A DNA stretch of 64,000 nucleotides from Euclidia mi (lineage: Eukaryota > Arthropoda > Insecta > Lepidoptera > Erebidae): contig OX123185.2 in the NCBI GenBank assembly GCA_944739405.2, positions 4,895,840-4,959,839 on the forward strand. Reading direction: 5' to 3'. The notes beneath the pieces are model-generated. The model searched no databases. It saw nothing but the letters and a program-made list of their open reading frames with translations, and was not told the origin of the DNA. Of this stretch, positions 44,408 through 56,264 are shown in pieces; the first letter of the stretch is position 1; every line of letters starts with the position of its first letter. The translations under genes were made by a program, and so were the position numbers.

Positions 44408-46382
44408 TATGTTCGCTGTACTATAAGAAATAAAGTACCTAATTTCAATGAAATTGTGCATAATGACGACTCGCATTGTTACTTACTTCATTTTGATGAA
44501 TCATAATGAATAAAATCTTCAATCATCTTAAAATAAACAGATATACAGAAATATTAAGCAATACAAATGTAATATACAGTAGAGCGTCAACATCTAAATA
44601 CAAAGCCCATAGAATAAATTAATTGACTGCATATTTATCGTACACAATAATATAAAAATAGTAATAAATGTTGCAATATTTCATGCATTTCTAAAACTTT
44701 ACCCACATCCAGTGCATCGTTCATTATAATAAAAGGGGGAGAAGAAATATTGCCGCCTTCAAATATTCTGGGCCATTGCACGGAGCCAAATAATGAAAGT
44801 ACCTAATTCTTCTTCTTTTCGTGTCAATAGTTCCTAAAAATAATTTCCTATATAATTATAGTACCTACTGCGAATGAAATAAACAATGTTTGTGTCGTGT
44901 GCCTAATTTCCTCAGTTATAATAAAATAAAAAAAAATTGGTTGCCTGTAAAGTCGGTATACGGGCGAAAGTTTTACGTGACAACGACTTTGAGTGGTAAA
45001 ATAATTTTAATGTGAATATTCATTCGTATAGTAGGAAGAAGGATGAAAGACGCGTGCCTTTCACTTTTTATGTCTGTCTCTCTCGCTCTTAGGCGGGACG
45101 CGTGCCTCTCACTCGCTCTCATTGTGAGCGCATAACGTGAGCGGAGCGTAACGCAGTTTCTTGAAGTGTCACCCGGCAAACCAATTTATAAGACGTTGTC
45201 ACGTCAAAAATGTGTACTGATATATGGAAATTATGTTTTACAAAAATAAAGCGTTGAATTTTAAACGACTATCATAGGTATTATAAATTTCGTAGTTATT
45301 AAGATTATTTTTAATTGTGTTTTGGCGTAAGACCTCTGCGCAAGTATCGGATACTCTAAACAGAGACACGTGGTACATACATGGTACATATTGTGAAAGA
45401 CAATTAGAAATTAATAATATTGAATGAGTAAATCGTCACATGATGCATTTCAAGCGAAAGATGTACGCCTTGATTCGGTTGCTGTAAAGACACTTTGGTC
45501 ACGGAAACCTTTTTAGAATTTGTCTTCCGTCGCAATTCTAGATCTTTCAGCTATAAGTAATTATTGTAAAACCGAAATAAGCCCGATGAAATCCGTAAAT
45601 AAAACCGAGTTTTAATTTTAAAACGTTACCAAGTTATATTTTATTAAATTGCTAAATAAAATTGTTTTGAGAATAGTTGAATACCATAGAGAAAACTTAA
45701 AAACTAGATACACGCGATGTGCATTATTTAAAGAAAATTTTAACTTATGAATATGTGCAGCTCTTTATGAAACTGTTTGACAGTTATCACGTTAATTGCC
45801 ACAACGATGGTACGGGCACGGTGAACTGGCATTGAAATACATTCGTGGAAATGACACGACATAGTAGGGTAAATAAAAGTGTCAGCTTTGATTGGAGCAG
45901 CCGAAATTAATCTCGAATGTAGACTGAACGAGTTGAAGTCATAACGTCGACGTATTTTTGAGGATGCGTAGGAAAATAATGAAACTATATGGTTTCATTA
46001 GTTTGATATAAGTTTATTTTATAAAGAGTTTGAAGCTTAAAAAGACTTATCAACATAATCTTAGCGGTGTCCCGGCTCTGATCCAAGAGCCGCGCCTTGG
46101 AGCCCGAGGTCTGCAAATACTACAGACCTTCAAACGAACGACGCCTAAGATAAAAAGTTAACTGCAAATTTTTTTGATAGGTAGCGTAGACGTAAATGTG
46201 ATAGTGTTTTTAATTGTGTGGTGTATCTTTGTAATGGCGTTGTTCTACATTAGGCGTTTGCTAAAGTACATTTTTACCGATTTGTTTAATTTTCTTCCTT
46301 CAATGTGTGTGTTATTTAGCAAAATATATTTATTCTTATTTAGGTCGCCTTTTATCAAATTCAAATATCTTTGTGGTTTTGG
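44408..46382. other. No recognised gene
   Basis: No supported coding frame. GACGCGTGCCT occurs twice near 45,050 and 45,100 with CTCTCTCGCTCTTAGGCGGG between, a short imperfect repeat. A plus-strand frame at 46,174-46,428 is hydrophobic, runs into the palindrome and is not supported. Confidence 0.5.
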
Positions 46383-46443
46383 GTGTTTGGAAACTATTCA
46401 AAATAATGTCACCGTGACATTATTTTGAATAGTTTCCAAACAC
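46383..46443. repeat. Perfect palindrome, 30-bp arms, 1-base loop
   Basis: GTGTTTGGAAACTATTCAAA continues with ATAATGTCAC (46,383-46,412). After a single C its exact reverse complement occupies 46,414-46,443. Confidence 0.95.
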
Positions 46444-46501
46444 TCTTTAATTAATAATATATAGAGGATAATTAGAGAGTTCTTCTTCTGCCTGGCGATT
46501 A

Positions 46502-46725
46502 TTAATCCCGGTCTATACCAGGGTCCGCCTTCCTACTCAAATCTCTCCATTTTGCCCGGTCTTTTACATCCACCAAAGTCAATCCGTTGGCACTCATGTC
46601 ACTTCTCACGATGTCGATCCAGCGCTTCTTGGGGCGTCCTCGAGGCCGATTTCCGGGTACTTCCCACTCTAGACATTGGGTTATGGTGGTGTGCACCTTC
46701 TCACCGATCTTTTTAACCGCATCCT
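46502..46725 (-). pseudogene. C-terminus of RTE-like LINE reverse transcriptase
   Basis: Minus-strand residues VPGNRPRGRPKKRWIDIV, DRAKWRDLSRKADP and a stop are the conserved basic C-terminus found in several RTE-like LINE proteins. Upstream DAVKKIGEKVHTT leads to the inversion junction. About 70 codons remain. The GAA-rich tail follows at 46,480-46,500. Confidence 0.85.
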
Positions 46726-46734
46726 CATGAACAG

Positions 46735-47616
46735 CAAAATACCAAACGGCTTAGCATAATTGTACCAGTACACAAAGGTAAGGGCAGTGTACAGGAGTGC
46801 GGCAACTATCGAAGTATAAAGATCATGTGTCACACCATGAAGCTCTTTGAACGTGTGATTGACTTCAGGCTCCGCAATGAGTGTACTGTCTCTGAGTGTC
46901 AGTATGGCTTTCGTCCAGGAGTAGGTACTATGGATCCCATATTCGCTCTAAGAATGCTGGTAGAGAATTACAGGGAAAAAAGGAGAACTCTGCACATAGC
47001 TTTCCTTGATTTGCAGAAGGCCTTTGACTGTGTCCCACGCCAAGCTATCTGGTGGGCCTTGGGTATCAAAAATGTGCCCAAATTATATATCGACATTATC
47101 AGAGATATGTAAAATAGTTCCTTATCTATAGTGCGGACCGCCATTGGAGATACTTCTTCCTTCCCCATAACAGCTGGGGTACACCAGGGCTCTGCTTTAA
47201 GTCCCTTTCTATTTATAGTGGTTCTGGATGCCATAACGGCCAACATCCAGGAACAGCCGCCATGGCTGATGATGTACGCTGGTGACATAGCTCTCATCGA
47301 CGAGAGTAGGGACAACTTGGAGCGCAGAGTAAATGTATGGAAAAATACTTTGGAAAATGGTGGTCTGAGGTTGAATATAGCGAAGACTCAATACATGGGC
47401 GGCTGTAGTGATGATCCCTCTACTATCCACGTAGGTACTGAAAATGCTGTAAAAACTACTCAGTTCAGGTACCTAGGATCCGTACTACACGAGTCCGGCA
47501 ATATTGATCACGATGTCCGAGCTCGTACTAGCGCAGCGTGGGCAAAATGGCGCGAAGTGACAGGTGTGATATGCGATCCTCGCATGCCCCCTAAACTCAA
47601 AGGACTGATTAATTAG
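46735..47616 (+). pseudogene. Reverse transcriptase domain of RTE-like LINE (inverted part)
   Basis: Plus-strand order: SIIVPVHKGKGS, ECGNYRSIK, SECQYGFRPGVGTMDPIFAL, FLDLQKAFDCVPR, AGVHQGSALSPFLF, and MMYAGDIALI. The last has Gly where the first catalytic Asp of YADD should be, so the enzyme would be dead. A TAA follows IIRDM at 47,110, where related proteins have Tyr; one base change from TAC explains it. The frame then continues to FRYLGSVL and stops after MPPKLKGLIN, where the inversion ends. Some 80-100 residues that should link to the C-terminus are missing. Confidence 0.88.
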
Positions 47617-47764
47617 AGAGTAACATTTGATAAATTTAAAAGTAAGTATTTTGGCGGGTGATCATTATTCTGACATACATCAATGTTGCAATAGAGTGAG
47701 CTATAAAGGGCACAACATAAGGCACCTAGGGAAACCTGCGTTCTACGTAGCGCAACTCGCACTT

Positions 47765-47823
47765 GACGACTAACTTAGTCTAAAAATTGTCGACCGTTAC
47801 TTTTTTAGACTATTTTAGTCGTC
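47765..47823. repeat. Imperfect inverted repeat, about 22-bp arms
   Basis: GACGACTAACTTAGTCTAAAAA pairs with TTTTTTAGACTATTTTAGTCGTC with a few mismatches and a 14-base loop. Possibly a small MITE core. Confidence 0.6.
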
Positions 47824-48987
47824 AGTTTCATAAACTCCTGCCATGCAGAATGACTGCAATTAACTTTTAATTTAAGTACATTGTACGAATGTTTTAAGTA
47901 TTTTGGATGTATATTTTCTGTATTTTTATTTATGTAACCCCTTGGTCAATTAAATGCCTGAGTGGATTAGCTGTAAAACGGTTAAAAATTACAGCTTATC
48001 GTACAAAGTAATAATTCGACGCCTCCAAGCAATAACCCGGCAATCGAAAAATCAAAATTTTACAGGAGAAAAGATTTACTGATTTTATCAAATATCTTTT
48101 CAGCGAGTTGGACTATTGAAGTCATTAATGTATTAAATGAAAGCTTATTTTTTGCCAAATATAACTGTGTCATTATTATAAAAATCAATTTATTTAAAAC
48201 CTAGTAATTTACGAAAATAAATAATACCAAAAATGTTATACCTAAAATTTTACAGCAATAGTACTTACGGGATTATTGCAGTAAATTTATCAAATAAAAT
48301 ATTTCATAACGTTATATTGCGGACTTTTACGGCGTTATTTTATATTGAAGGGCTGATACGTAACGTGTTTTTGCGGAGTTTTTTCGGTAATATCAAATAA
48401 TTTACAAAACGGTATTAATCAATGGCGTTATTATTACGAGGAACATTAGAACAATTGTGTTATTGTTACCACTCGATACCAATTAAAAAAAAAGTTATAT
48501 GTAATATTAGAAGGTAATAAACGGAAAATATATCGATTATAAGTAATATTCAGAATGAAGTTTGACACTTTAATTTGGCGCGAACATAAAGGTATTAATA
48601 AAAATAATCCAATAAATCAAATCATGTAATCAACTTTGAGCTACACAATCACTTCAATTTAGTTTTTCATCGGAAATATTTTTGACTCCCGCTTCAGACA
48701 GTAACTAAACTTAATACAACATTTTACTTACAAAACTAACTAGCTAAACGTTGCAAATACTGCCTCGGTGGAAGCTATGAACGTATGTTTTGTTAGCATT
48801 CCAAGGTTAATAAGTGCTAAGAAATTTTCTGACAAGATGTCGAATGAAATATATGCAGTAAAAGAATAAAAAGGATGGTGCAAAATTGAAAGTATGTTCA
48901 GTAAATTTCATGTTTTAACAAAAATAACTTAATTAGTCAATGTCAACTTTTCAAAAAGTTGATAATATTTACCATACAGACATCATT
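47824..48987. other. No recognised gene
   Basis: Very AT-rich. No supported coding frame. Confidence 0.55.
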
Positions 48988-49098
48988 TTCTTCGCGTTAT
49001 CCCAGTTTTCAATCTGGGGTCCGCTTTCTCCGCAACCTGAAGGGATAGCGATATTCCATGGTTAAGACTAGTGTCAGTTTATTAAGAAGGTACTGATT
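48988..49098 (-). mobile_element. SINE A, 3' fragment with internal deletion
   Basis: TTCGCGTTATCCCAG, AATCTGGGGTCCGCTTTCT and CCGCAACCTGAAGGGATAGC match the full copy. The roughly 60 bp between CTTTCT and CCGCAACC are missing, and the head is absent. Confidence 0.75.
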
Positions 49099-49368
49099 TA
49101 CCATACAGTATTAAAATTAAAAATATTATACCAATTTAATTGATAGTGAATTCTACAAATTCATATATTATAATGAATCTATTTTCGCAGTCATCTCTGC
49201 TATAAAATCTGACACTGTCTGTTGAGCCATATTATAATGAAATGCCAATGGGTCTTTGGTCTCCTTTGTATTAATATGAATATAATAAATATGCAGTCAC
49301 TATCTAAAAGAAATAAAACAACAATTAATGATAATGATGCTATTTTCTTGGGTTTACACGAATGATAC

Positions 49369-49486
49369 ACATTGAAATTAAACTACAGTTTACGGATTTT
49401 ATCACGTTATATTGGTTTCAGGCGGTAATAACTAGTAAAACCAATATAACGCGATAAAACAGTAAACTGTAGTTTAGTTTCAATGT
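49369..49486. repeat. Inverted repeat with 50-bp arms
   Basis: ACATTGAAATTAAACTACAG and CACGTTATATTGGTTT (49,369-49,418) are matched in reverse at 49,438-49,486 with few mismatches and a 19-base loop. A diverged single arm is near 18,951. MITE-like, but no terminal duplication is clear. Confidence 0.8.
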
Positions 49487-49871
49487 CAATGATGTTATTA
49501 TTAAGTCATACTGCAAGTTATTTTTTAAACAATTTACTGATAAGGTTATTATGTACTTTAAAAGGGTATATTCTGTCTATAATGGAGCCACAATAAAGTA
49601 ATTGCCGCTTTCATCAAATTATTAGTATTTTTGACATAAAACACTTCCTACCTTAATAATTCATTTATTAGTTTAATACACAAAGAGGTGGACGTCACAA
49701 TCTGCTCAAACAATGGTCTCAATTCCTCATAAGATATCAGACCATTAGGTATGTACTTAAGAGAGGCGAAATCTTTTGATGAATTCTGCTTTGTCCAATG
49801 TAATGTAAGGATCCAACTGATTTCTAGTTTGGCGCCTTTGTTTTCAACTCGGAGTGCTAGTTTTATTATCA
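49487..49871. other. No recognised gene
   Basis: No supported feature. Confidence 0.5.
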
Positions 49872-50077
49872 TACTAGAGGACGCCAGCAGCTACGCCTGC
49901 ATTTTTAAATTTACCCGTTTTGGACGAACCCGTGGGAATTTCGGGAAAGACCTTCTTAGTGCACCCCTACAGTCCCCAAGGAACATACGTGCCAAATATC
50001 AGCTTCCTGTTCCCCAATAGTTTCGGCTGTAGCGTGTCTGTCAGTCAGTCAGTAACGCAAGGATTTTATATATTAAG
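49872..50077 (+). repeat. Repeat L, well-preserved copy
   Basis: Same order as 44,200-44,407, from ACTAGAGGACGCCAGCAGCT to AAGGATTTTATATATTAAG. It abuts repeat H. Confidence 0.88.
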
Positions 50078-50185
50078 ATTAGACGTCGCCAGCGGCATCG
50101 CCCGCGTCAATTATACATACAAACCTTTCTTTTGAATCAATCTATCTATTAAAAAAATGCACTAAAATGCGTTGCGTAGTTCTTA

Positions 50186-52186
50186 TGAAACACAGTAGGA
50201 TAATACCTCTTTTCAAATCTGGCAGTAAGACTGATCCTAGTAATTATAGGCCAATATCGATACTACCTGCCTTTAGTAAGATTTTTGAAAAGATCATACT
50301 CAAGCAATTACTTACACATTTTAATCTAAACAGCCTCCTTCATAGTGAGCAATATTTATTTACCAAGGGTCACTCGACAACAGATGCAGGAGTAGCGTTA
50401 CTTAAACACATATTCAGTGCATGGGAGAATGCCCAAAATGCTATTGGTGTGTTTTGCGACCTTTCGAAAGCATTCGATTGTATCTGCCATGAAACGCTCT
50501 TATGCAAACTTAGACATTACGGCGTACAGACTAAAGCATTGGAAGTCATTAAGTCATACTTAAGTGACAGAATCCAATGTGTTGAAATAAACGGCTCAAA
50601 ATCCAGTGGCTTACCTGTTGATTTGGGAGTGCCGCAAGGCAGCATCCTAGGGCCTTTCCTGTTTCTTGTTTACATAAACGATTTACCTTTTTACTTGAAA
50701 AACATTTGTGACGTTGTACTGTTTGCTGACGATACTTCTTTGATATTCAAAGTAGATAGAAATAAGGAACATTTTAACGAAATAAACAGTGCGCTCATTC
50801 AAGTAACTAAATAGTTTAATGTAAACAATCTGGTACTGAACGCCAAAAAAAACAAAATGTATTAAGTTTGCTCTGCCTAATGTCAGAAACCTTGGTCCTA
50901 GTATAGCTCTAAATGACGATGTTCTTGAAACATCTGAATCTACATTATTTCTAGGAATAACACTTGATTCGAAATTACAGTGGGGTGCGCACGTTACATA
51001 TCTCTCAGGGAAACTTAGCTCAGCTGCTTATGCCATTAAGAAGGTTCGAAGGTTGACTGATGTCGATACGGCTAGATTGGTTTATTTTAGCTATTTTCAT
51101 AGTGTTATGTCATATGGCATATTATTATGGGGTAGGGCCGCTGACATCGAAAATATTTTTATATTACAAAAACGAGCAGTTAGGGCCATTTACCAGTTAA
51201 AGACAAGAGTCTCACTTAAAGAAAAATTTAAAACTATTGGTATTCTTACTGTAGCATCACAAAATATTTATGCCAGTGTTATGCATGTACGACTACATAT
51301 AAACTCTTACAAAATGAATAGTGACATACACAATATTAATACTAGGAACAGGCACAAATTATGTGTACCATATTTCCGTTTACACAAAACGCATAGCTCT
51401 TTTATTGGTCTTAGTATAAGAATCTATAATAAAATACCGAGTAATATTTTAGACTTGCCTTTAAGGTCGTTTCAGACAATTGTTAAAAATAATCTTTTAC
51501 TAAAGGCATATTATAGTTTAAATGAGTATTTTGATGACAAGTACGCTTGGAAATAAATATTCTTTTATTAGGTCAATTTATTTTTATTATTAGGTCAATA
51601 GGCAGTCTTATAGTGTAGTTAATTACCGTATTCTCTTTTTATGCTACATTTGCATTCTTGTTCTACTCTTTTTATTATAATTTATTGGATTTGTAAGGTG
51701 AGGGTAACTCGTGGTAATGAACTGCTAACTAATAGATTGTAAATTGCTGCATTACTTTTCGGAACATACTGTTCCACCATAGATCAGAACAGTCATGTTC
51801 GCGAGTTGCTTACATCAAAAGACGTAAGTGGATGCTCCTGTTTCACCATATTCACTTTGGGAGGCTTAATAAATGAACATAATTTATTGCTTGAGTATGA
51901 TATCAATAACTATTAACTTTTGCAATAGTAGATAACTCACAATGTGAAACAGTTGCAGCTCCTTACAAATATAACATGTAAAACCATTATATTGGCAGTT
52001 AAAAAGAGTGGCCTCGAGTTTTATTGCCCGTTCTTTCTCGTGGTTCTACCTATTGCATTGCGAACGTAGCAGTAAATGTAAATGTAGAATCATCTAGTAA
52101 TTAACTTTAACTTTTGACGTTCATAAGCGTCACTTTGTGGCCTAAATGAATAAATGATTTTGAGTTTGAGTTTGAGTTAAGATTTA
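50186..52186 (+). mobile_element. CR1/Jockey-group LINE, 5'-truncated, (TTTGAG)n tail
   Basis: Encodes RT and C-terminus, then a 600-bp 3' UTR ending AATGATTTTGAGTTTGAGTT. The same LINE family is present on the minus strand at 61,535-63,168, matching in both protein and UTR. The 5' end is cut just before the first RT motif. No convincing target duplication was seen beyond TTA. Confidence 0.9.
50192..51556 (+). pseudogene. LINE reverse transcriptase, two lesions
   Basis: The RT starts at SRIIPLFKSGSKTDPSNYRP and continues with SILPAFSKIFEKIIL, GHSTTDA, FCDLSKAFDC, LGVPQGSILGPFLFLVYIN and FADDTSLIF with an intact Asp pair. At 50,812 TAG interrupts VTK-FNVNNLVLNAK, where a TGG (Trp) is expected. 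Then an extra A in an A-run at about 50,846 shifts the frame. The C-terminal part (FLGITLDSKLQWGAHV, VYFSYFHSVMSYGILLWGRA, RNRHKLCVPYFRLHKT) is open to 51,556. Apart from these two changes the copy looks complete from RT to stop. Confidence 0.92.
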
Positions 52187-52225
52187 AGCGTACATATGGA
52201 CAGACAGACAAATGACAGACTTTGT

Positions 52226-53884
52226 ATTGTACTATGTGGTAATAACTATAACACAAACCGAATAAAATTACACAGAGTCCTTGGCTTTTCTATTAACAAG
52301 TTTCACAATAGGAGTATTAGAAATATGTTAGATTTAGTAAACTATTATAAAAGGTTTGACCATAAAATCCAAAGAATCGACCTATAAATAACTCAAAATG
52401 TTTAAAATGCACATACAACATCTAAAAACCTAATAATGATTCTAACTATTCAGTTTATACATTACAAATTGTAACTTATATTGGATCGCTAAATTTGATA
52501 GTCAAGTGGTTCAGTTTAAGCTGACGAAGCATGTCATGGTACGGTCTATTATGACAAATGAATAAATGGCTTAAGATTTCGGTTCAAACGCTATTCAACT
52601 CACAGCTACGTCACATTAAAAAACACCATAACTGAGTGGTCATATGAGGTCATGGCAGCTTTGCTTATTGGTATACGTTGGTTGTATATCCGTTGCAACT
52701 GCACATTATCCATATCATACACAGCAGTTGCATCTTGAAAATTAATACGCGTTCGTCCTCTTTGTCTAGCTAAGGTATAATCATATATTAGCTCAGAGCG
52801 CTGGACTTGCACGTAGATATTTATCTACGTGCAAGTCCAGCGCTCTGAATTCAACTGTGTGCGACGTGTAAACAAACTTTACGCACCATGCCGATGGCCA
52901 ATGACACTTGTTGGGGGCATGGCATATATTATTATGTTTTATTATCTATCAGCTACCAAAAGAAATAGACAACTGCACTTTGAAATTGGCCGAAATTGAC
53001 CGTATTGAAGTATTACGTACATTAATGAGCCAATTCCAATCTTAAGTAAGATTGTTTGTGCATAATACGGAATACGTATTTTAAATTTATTTCAACACTA
53101 AACCCCATAAACACGTTTACCAAAGACCTAATGAAAAATGTTTACGCCAATAACCCGGTAATCGCAACTTACCAAAATAAAATATAAATTGATTTTTCGT
53201 AAAGATCTATAATAAGTTTCTTGCTGAAATATTATTGTGTCTAAATTCCCAACAATAAACATGTTTGTTATGATTTCTTTGTAAATATCATTAGGAAAAA
53301 TCTGAAAAAAATTGCCAAGGTGTATTCTAGTCCATAGATACCGAATTTAACATAACAGCATAAACCCCATAATAGCACATTACCGAGTTCTTGGTTGGGG
53401 GCATCGAATTATATAATAAGTGTCAAATGTAGTGTACTCACACGCATTCATGCGTATGAATGCGTATGAATAATGGCCGCACGCTCGCACTCACAGGGAA
53501 AGTTCCATGGTGTCTGGCTAGACGAATGGCCCTTCGGATTGGTCTGGCTGCTTAAGAAGGGTCTTAAAATAGTATCTAAAGTAACATATATCAATTTAGC
53601 TTTGCTAAAATGACGTAGTTTACATAATTTTTAAGTAACTTTCAAGGCGTCTGGCAGAAGTAATGGCCCAAGGAAAGTGTCTGGCAATAATGAATTTCAA
53701 TTTTAGACAGTATTTTTAAACACATATTTGAATACCAGCTTTGATACTTTAACGTAAGTAAGTATGTTTTTTTGGTACCTTTACTTCGCGCTACCTGTGA
53801 AATGGCCCAGCATTCAAGTTAGTGGGTCGGCATGCCTCTTAACAAGATTGTATACTAATAATCCTCAAAATTTCAGCTTTGATA
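52226..53884. other. No recognised gene; contains a palindrome
   Basis: No supported coding frame. The words TCTGGC and AATGGCCC recur irregularly between 53,510 and 53,900, suggesting a degraded repeat. Confidence 0.5.
52794..52847. repeat. Perfect palindrome, 26-bp arms, 2-base loop
   Basis: CAGAGCGCTGGACTTGCACG then TAGATA (52,794-52,819) is followed by TT and its exact reverse complement (52,822-52,847). Confidence 0.95.
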
Positions 53885-54096
53885 AAATGACGTAGGTCTG
53901 GCGGCTCTGGGATCTTGGACTATAACAACGTGCCGAGTATTGTGGGTTCGATGACTGTAATACACGTTCACTAAACACGTTCTTTAATTCATAACTTGTT
54001 GTTCCAAGTATGGGTGTCCTTCGTGTCCGATGGTTGAATATATGTAAAGCCTCCGCGACACAAGATTCATCACTAGTGCGTATGTTGTCCTTTAAA
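53885..54096 (+). mobile_element. Diverged SINE E-like remnant
   Basis: AGTATTGTGGGTTCGATGAC is B-box-like, and ATAACTTGTTGTTCCAAGTA, GGGTGTCCTTCGTGTCCGAT and AAGCCTCCGCGACACAAGAT match the body seen at 24,235-24,434. The A box is lost. Confidence 0.55.
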
Positions 54097-56260
54097 AAGA
54101 AAAGGTACCTGCCCTAAGTTGTGAGCATAATCTTCCACAAATAATGCACCAACTATCACCAATCCACCTCAACATAACACGAGAGCGAACCTCGTGAGAA
54201 ACCGTCGTGTTCTCTGAACGTAATCCCCTTGTAACAAACTAGTTCAAGAGTATCAGCTAAATGTAGTGTACGGAACCTTGCGCCACGAGTGTACGTCTGT
54301 GTAAACTTACCCGCTGCGTAAATATTCTGATATAGGATGTATTACATTCAACTATTATATATATTATAATGTAAGGCGATGAGGCAATATTTTGAATATG
54401 CTGCTGCGAAATGTGTTAGAAAATCAATGGAGATGAAACGTCAAAAAAGATTCTAATTTGTGACTGAGTAGTTATATGCGGTTTGCACCACAGGCAAAAG
54501 GAAGTTGCCGCGTCATCGAATATAGAAATTTTAGGTGATATAAAAGTGAATTGTAATCTCCATTCAAGTATACATGGTGATATGTTTATAGTGGCTTAGT
54601 ACTATGTTACCTCGTCATTTAGTACTTTTCCGAATGAGGTTGGTACGATGTGCACTGTGCACTCGGCACAACGTTTTATGTGCTCTATAAATGGATTAAT
54701 TTTAGACTGTGACCTGTTTTAAAATATAATAACCCAAAACAGAATAACTTTGTTATTAAGTTTTTATTTTTAGCCTAATAATGTATGGCTCAATAATCTC
54801 AGCACATAAACGACTGAAACAACTACTGAACTACTACACAACCAAAATAAGATAACAAAGCAACCTTGTAGCATACACAATAAAGTCTATTTCAGAGTGA
54901 AACTATAATCTGTGTAGTACAAAAAGATCTATGATGTATTCGTTATCTTCCCTGCGTTCACAGCGAGCTTTTAGTATAATCTGTGCAGCGAACCGATCCG
55001 CGCGATTTTTATGTACTACAAATAAAAATACTGATGCCGTACTTACACTTGAAACTCCGATACTAGAGTGGAACTTGTTCAAGTAGAATAAATGTTGCAA
55101 TGTGTGTATTTTAGGACAGGCTTTGCCTATATTGGGAACGTGTGCGAATTGTATTAGGATATTACTATTATGTTATACGTTAAAACGTGAATGTGTGAGA
55201 AAATTATCATGAAATAAAAAGTTTTAGCTCCCGGCTGCGAGTGAATCGCATAAGTCTACTACTACTATATCGACAAAAACCTAAGTTTTTGCCTTGATAA
55301 TGGTTTCCATGCGCATTTATAAAATCGCTTATGTGTGATACTATATCACAAAGTATGTACACATCACATAATATTATTCATAGTAATACATATGGCTAAC
55401 TGTACGGTGATAACTAGTTCTACGGACCAGCTTTACGCAGCGGCAGTACTTTCTGCGCGTAGAGACCATACGTAGAGCATGCGTAGAGCTGGCTCTACGT
55501 AGCCGACGAACTCGGAAGAGCGATGCAACTTAAGGAAATATCAAATAGCGTGATACGATTCTAAAATAGTAAGCATTCATCGCATTTCATTGTGTTGGTT
55601 GCCACGGTCCCCTAACATACACTTTTAACGATACTTTTGCCCACCGCATCGCATATTTATTTCTCTTTCTCTCTACGTAACTCTGTCTCTCATCAAGTCG
55701 AGATTGACTCACTTATTCTTCAAGTTGGAGAAACTTATCGTTATTGCAGTGGTTGTTAGTCATGATGCGAACTTTGCAAAGCACTCACAATCCTTGAGCA
55801 CAGTCGAGCATATCGGCCAGACTTATTGAGTCATAGTTCTATGTCTTTTGCATTTCTGAGAAAACTTTTGTAGGTATTACGTAGGTATGGTCTTGTATGC
55901 AAGACTTGGACTTGGACTGATTTCTTTAGTTTTATAAATTAATATAAAAGGAAGCGATAGATAATTTAGTGATAAAACATTAAATACAGATTTCACTGCA
56001 ATCATTAAAATTACCAGCAGTTTTAAATTCTTTTATGAATTAATACCCTTGTTTGGACTATCTAATATTTCAGCAATTTATTTTGGTAAAACTCGGCACA
56101 AAAGTTTTAAGTAGGTACCTTTTTACTGGAATGACAATTTAACAGTAAAGTTATATGTATTGTCGAATTATCATGTGATTGAGACATTTTATATAAATAT
56201 ATAATACTTTAATTATTTGTTTGGCCTTTTATTCTGAACGCTTTTTAAATCATACAAAAT
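54097..56260. other. No recognised gene
   Basis: No supported coding frame. CGTAGAG occurs four times between 55,455 and 55,500 (CTGCGCGTAGAGACCATACG, then TAGAGCATGCGTAGAGCTGG). This is a short local repetition of unknown meaning. Confidence 0.5.
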
Positions 56261-56264
56261 AATT

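Larger units (their letters stand above)
46480..47616 (-). mobile_element. RTE-like LINE with inverted 5' part (twin-priming structure)
   Basis: The 3' end lies on the minus strand (46,480-46,730), ending in GAAGAAGAA-type repeats. The RT domain of what looks like the same LINE type lies on the plus strand directly beside it (about 46,735-47,616). This order, inverted RT followed by sense 3' end, is that produced by twin priming during LINE insertion. Confidence 0.75.
50078..52225 (+). repeat. Repeat H, split by a LINE
   Basis: Left half (50,078-50,185): ACGTCGCCAGCGGCATCGCC, CGCGTCAATTATACATACAA, ACCTTTCTTTTGAATCAATC and CGTTGCGTAGTTCTTA. Right half (from 52,187): TTAAGATTTAAGCGTACATA followed by TGGACAGACAGAC. 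Joined across the LINE, the order reads like a common moth repeat in which GTAGTTTTAAAGAT is continuous. Confidence 0.7.

Noticed and set aside
46174..46428. Hydrophobic 84-codon plus-strand frame as a membrane protein
   Set aside because: Composition follows local T-richness and the frame runs into the perfect palindrome at 46,383-46,443.
48020..53250. Possible dispersed repeat sharing AATAACCCGG(C/T)AATCG at 48,033 and 53,147
   Set aside because: Beyond this 16-base word the flanking sequences do not align.
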